This document shows positions 62,432 through 64,000 of a stretch of DNA of 64,000 nt, one piece after another (within the stretch, counting starts at the first letter, position 1; each line of letters opens with the position of its first letter). The position numbers were made by a program, and so were the translations under genes. Under the pieces are notes generated by a model. The model searched no databases, had not been told where the DNA came from, and worked only from the letters and a program-made list of their open reading frames with translations. The DNA comes from Psychrobacter fozii (GTDB taxonomy: Bacteria; Pseudomonadota; Gammaproteobacteria; Pseudomonadales; Moraxellaceae): NCBI RefSeq assembly GCF_003217155.1, contig NZ_QJSU01000004.1, forward strand, positions 1-64,000, given 5' to 3'.

Positions 62432-62895
62432 ATACTGCGGTATTAATGTCTAGTTATTAAAATTACCTCATTTTTTAAACACACCTCTATATATTTAATA
62501 TTAGCTATATATTTGAGCTCAATTTATGTACTGACCAGTGCTGCAAACCAATATTTCCTTAAGCCACATTCGTGCTAATGTGTTGAATAGATATCTATTT
62601 ATTTTTGGATACTTCAACCATATAAAATAGACTTTTTTATTATTAAGGCATCTGTTTTTTCAACGCTCTTAATGATAAATTATACTTTCTAAAAATCATT
62701 CTCTCGAATGATTTATTTTTTTGAATGATAGCTAGATTCCATTATACAACAATGAAACAAACCCATCAGTCAGTCAATCGATAAGAATTTATCACTCTCA
62801 ACAGCAAACGATCACGTCAGCGCTGATGAGCATCATTGACACGGATACGACTGCCACATCACAACTTTAAATAGTAAATTTCAAGGACGCTGACT
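62432..62895. other. Spacer before the acyl-CoA ligase gene
   Basis: About 460 AT-rich bases with no ORF, strong hairpin or repeat recognised. It should hold the ligase promoter. No clear FadR-type operator was identified by eye. Confidence 0.4.
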
Positions 62896-64000
62896 ATGAC
62901 GCCGAATAAACCATGGCTTGCCCATTATCCTAATATTGTGCCTAAGACGATCAATCCCGATAGATACAACAGCATCATAGACCTATATGAAGAGTGCTTT
63001 GATCGCTTTCGTTTGCACCCTATGAGCATCTGTATGGGCGTGACTCATACTTATGGTGATGTTGATAAAGCCTCACTGGCAGTTGCGGCATGGTTACAAG
63101 CACAAGGTATCCCTAAAGGCAGCGTCGTCGCACTAATGATGCCAAACGTTCCACAGTACTTGCCTACGATGATTGGTATTTTACGCGCAGGATATGTATG
63201 TACACCTATTAATCCACTTTATACCGGTCGAGAATTGCGCCATCAGTTGAATGATTCAGGTGCGCAGATTATTTTTGTGGTTGATAACTTTGCCCAAGCA
63301 CTGGAGCAAGTCATTGATGAAACCAATATCAAGCGCATTGTCCTCTCAAGAATGGGCGATATGATGGGTCTCAAAGGTATCTTGGTCAATACAGTTATCC
63401 GTCAGGTCAAACGCCTCGTTCCTAAATATAAGCTGAACGACCCTAAGCACGAATTGACCAAATTCCCTGATGTGCTCAAAAAAGGTAAAGTTCTTCCGTT
63501 CCATAAACCAGCCATGCAATTAAGTCAAAAAGCATTTTTGCAGTACACAGGTGGAACGACTGGACTGTCTAAAGGTGCGATTTTGTCGCAGCGTAATATC
63601 GTTGCTGCGGCCTTGCAGTCAGAAGCATGGACTCGGCCAATTACCTCAGAGATTAATGAGGTTTATATCAATATGGTGATGGCCCTACCGCTATATCATA
63701 TATTTGCATTTATGCTCAGTATGTTAGGCATGCGTTCCGGCTACACCTTTATATTGGTACCCAATCCACGTGATATACCAGGATTTGTCAAAACACTATC
63801 AAGGCAACCATTCCATATATTGCCAGCAGTTAATACTTTGTATAAAGGCTTACTTGATAATCCAAACTTTAAAAACTTAAATTTCAGTTCCCTGCGTCTC
63901 TCTCAAGCGGGTGGTATGGCAGCGACTGAGCAAACAGCTGCACGCTGGCTTGAAGTGACTGGCTGCCCTATGGTTGAAGGTTGGGGTATGACTGAAGGTG
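62896..64000 (+). CDS. fadD: Long-chain fatty acid-CoA ligase, N-terminal part (partial)
   Basis: Runs off the right edge after 368 codons. AAGGA lies about 9 bases before the ATG at 62896. The product begins MTPNKPWLAHYPNIVPKTIN, close to the FadD start pattern. It contains AWLQAQGIPKGSVVALMMPNVPQYLPTMIGILRAGYVCTPINPLYTGREL, the ATP motif YTGGTTGLSKGA, the fatty-acid gate region ALPLYHIFAF and the end motif VEGWGMTEG. It activates fatty acids to acyl-CoA with ATP. The E. coli-like name rests on these motifs; paralogues (FadD1/FadD2) cannot be told apart here. Confidence 0.93.
   Translation, partial: MTPNKPWLAHYPNIVPKTINPDRYNSIIDLYEECFDRFRLHPMSICMGVTHTYGDVDKASLAVAAWLQAQGIPKGSVVALMMPNVPQYLPTMIGILRAGYVCTPINPLYTGRELRHQLNDSGAQIIFVVDNFAQALEQVIDETNIKRIVLSRMGDMMGLKGILVNTVIRQVKRLVPKYKLNDPKHELTKFPDVLKKGKVLPFHKPAMQLSQKAFLQYTGGTTGLSKGAILSQRNIVAAALQSEAWTRPITSEINEVYINMVMALPLYHIFAFMLSMLGMRSGYTFILVPNPRDIPGFVKTLSRQPFHILPAVNTLYKGLLDNPNFKNLNFSSLRLSQAGGMAATEQTAARWLEVTGCPMVEGWGMTEG

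Noticed and set aside
1..64000. tRNA or rRNA genes, prophage, integrase or a full insertion sequence
   Set aside because: No T-loop-like GGTTCRA blocks with matching acceptor stems, no rRNA motifs and no transposase or integrase ORF were found by eye. A tRNAscan run would settle the tRNA point.

Overview
The window looks like a chromosomal segment of a Psychrobacter-type gammaproteobacterium (Moraxellaceae). The reasons are moderate GC with AT-rich spacers, protein sequences closest in character to Acinetobacter/Psychrobacter/Pseudomonas, a fused tyrA-aroA gene following hisC and pheA, and a large trimeric autotransporter with an extended signal peptide. This assignment is inference from remembered family features; no database search was run. 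No rRNA, tRNA, CRISPR array, prophage or complete insertion sequence was seen.

Layout. 1-12000: phenylalanine/tyrosine catabolism. phhA, phhB and hpd are on the minus strand. A divergent LysR regulator, an aromatic aminotransferase, fumarylacetoacetase, a VOC metalloprotein and an orphan TRAP binding protein are on the plus strand. An IclR regulator then faces maleylacetoacetate isomerase and an acyl-CoA-dehydrogenase-fold flavoprotein. A classical homogentisate dioxygenase (hmgA) is absent, and the VOC protein sits where it might be expected. 12270-21370: a 1785-residue YadA-like adhesin and a Cpx-like envelope-stress module (sensor, regulator, divergent Spy/CpxP-like protein). 21380-28420: an exonuclease-BRCT protein, two large uncharacterised lipoproteins (one with YDxxG repeats) and gamma-glutamyltransferase. 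28650-35080: dnaE, an Hpt protein, trmJ and cysE.

35080-38370 is the accessory island. It has three paralogous uncharacterised genes, two of them and a 47-codon ORF joined by TAATG overlaps, and a lipoprotein gene in a duplicated segment with truncated lipoprotein and lipase-like toxin N-terminal remnants. It looks like a decayed effector/immunity array. 38550-45660: folK, folB, a RarD-like permease, tyrA-aroA, hisC and pheA, i.e. aromatic amino acid and folate synthesis. 46180-64000: housekeeping and transport genes (transaldolase, apt, rubredoxin, alpha/beta hydrolase, WG-repeat protein, EamA permease, NCS2 permease, sdaA, DUF4377-like lipoprotein, argJ, xthA, thioesterase, FetAB-like exporter and the start of a fadD-like ligase).

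Small non-coding elements with terminal inverted repeats are scattered between genes. One family (about 160-170 bp, ends GGGCGTGTC/GACACGCCC, inserted at CTAG-like sites) has three good copies, one decayed copy, a solo end and possible derivatives. Two others (107 bp, and 82/108 bp) start and end with TATAGT(C/T) and have two copies each. They look like MITEs mobilised by a transposase elsewhere. Strong hairpin terminators lie between many convergent genes.
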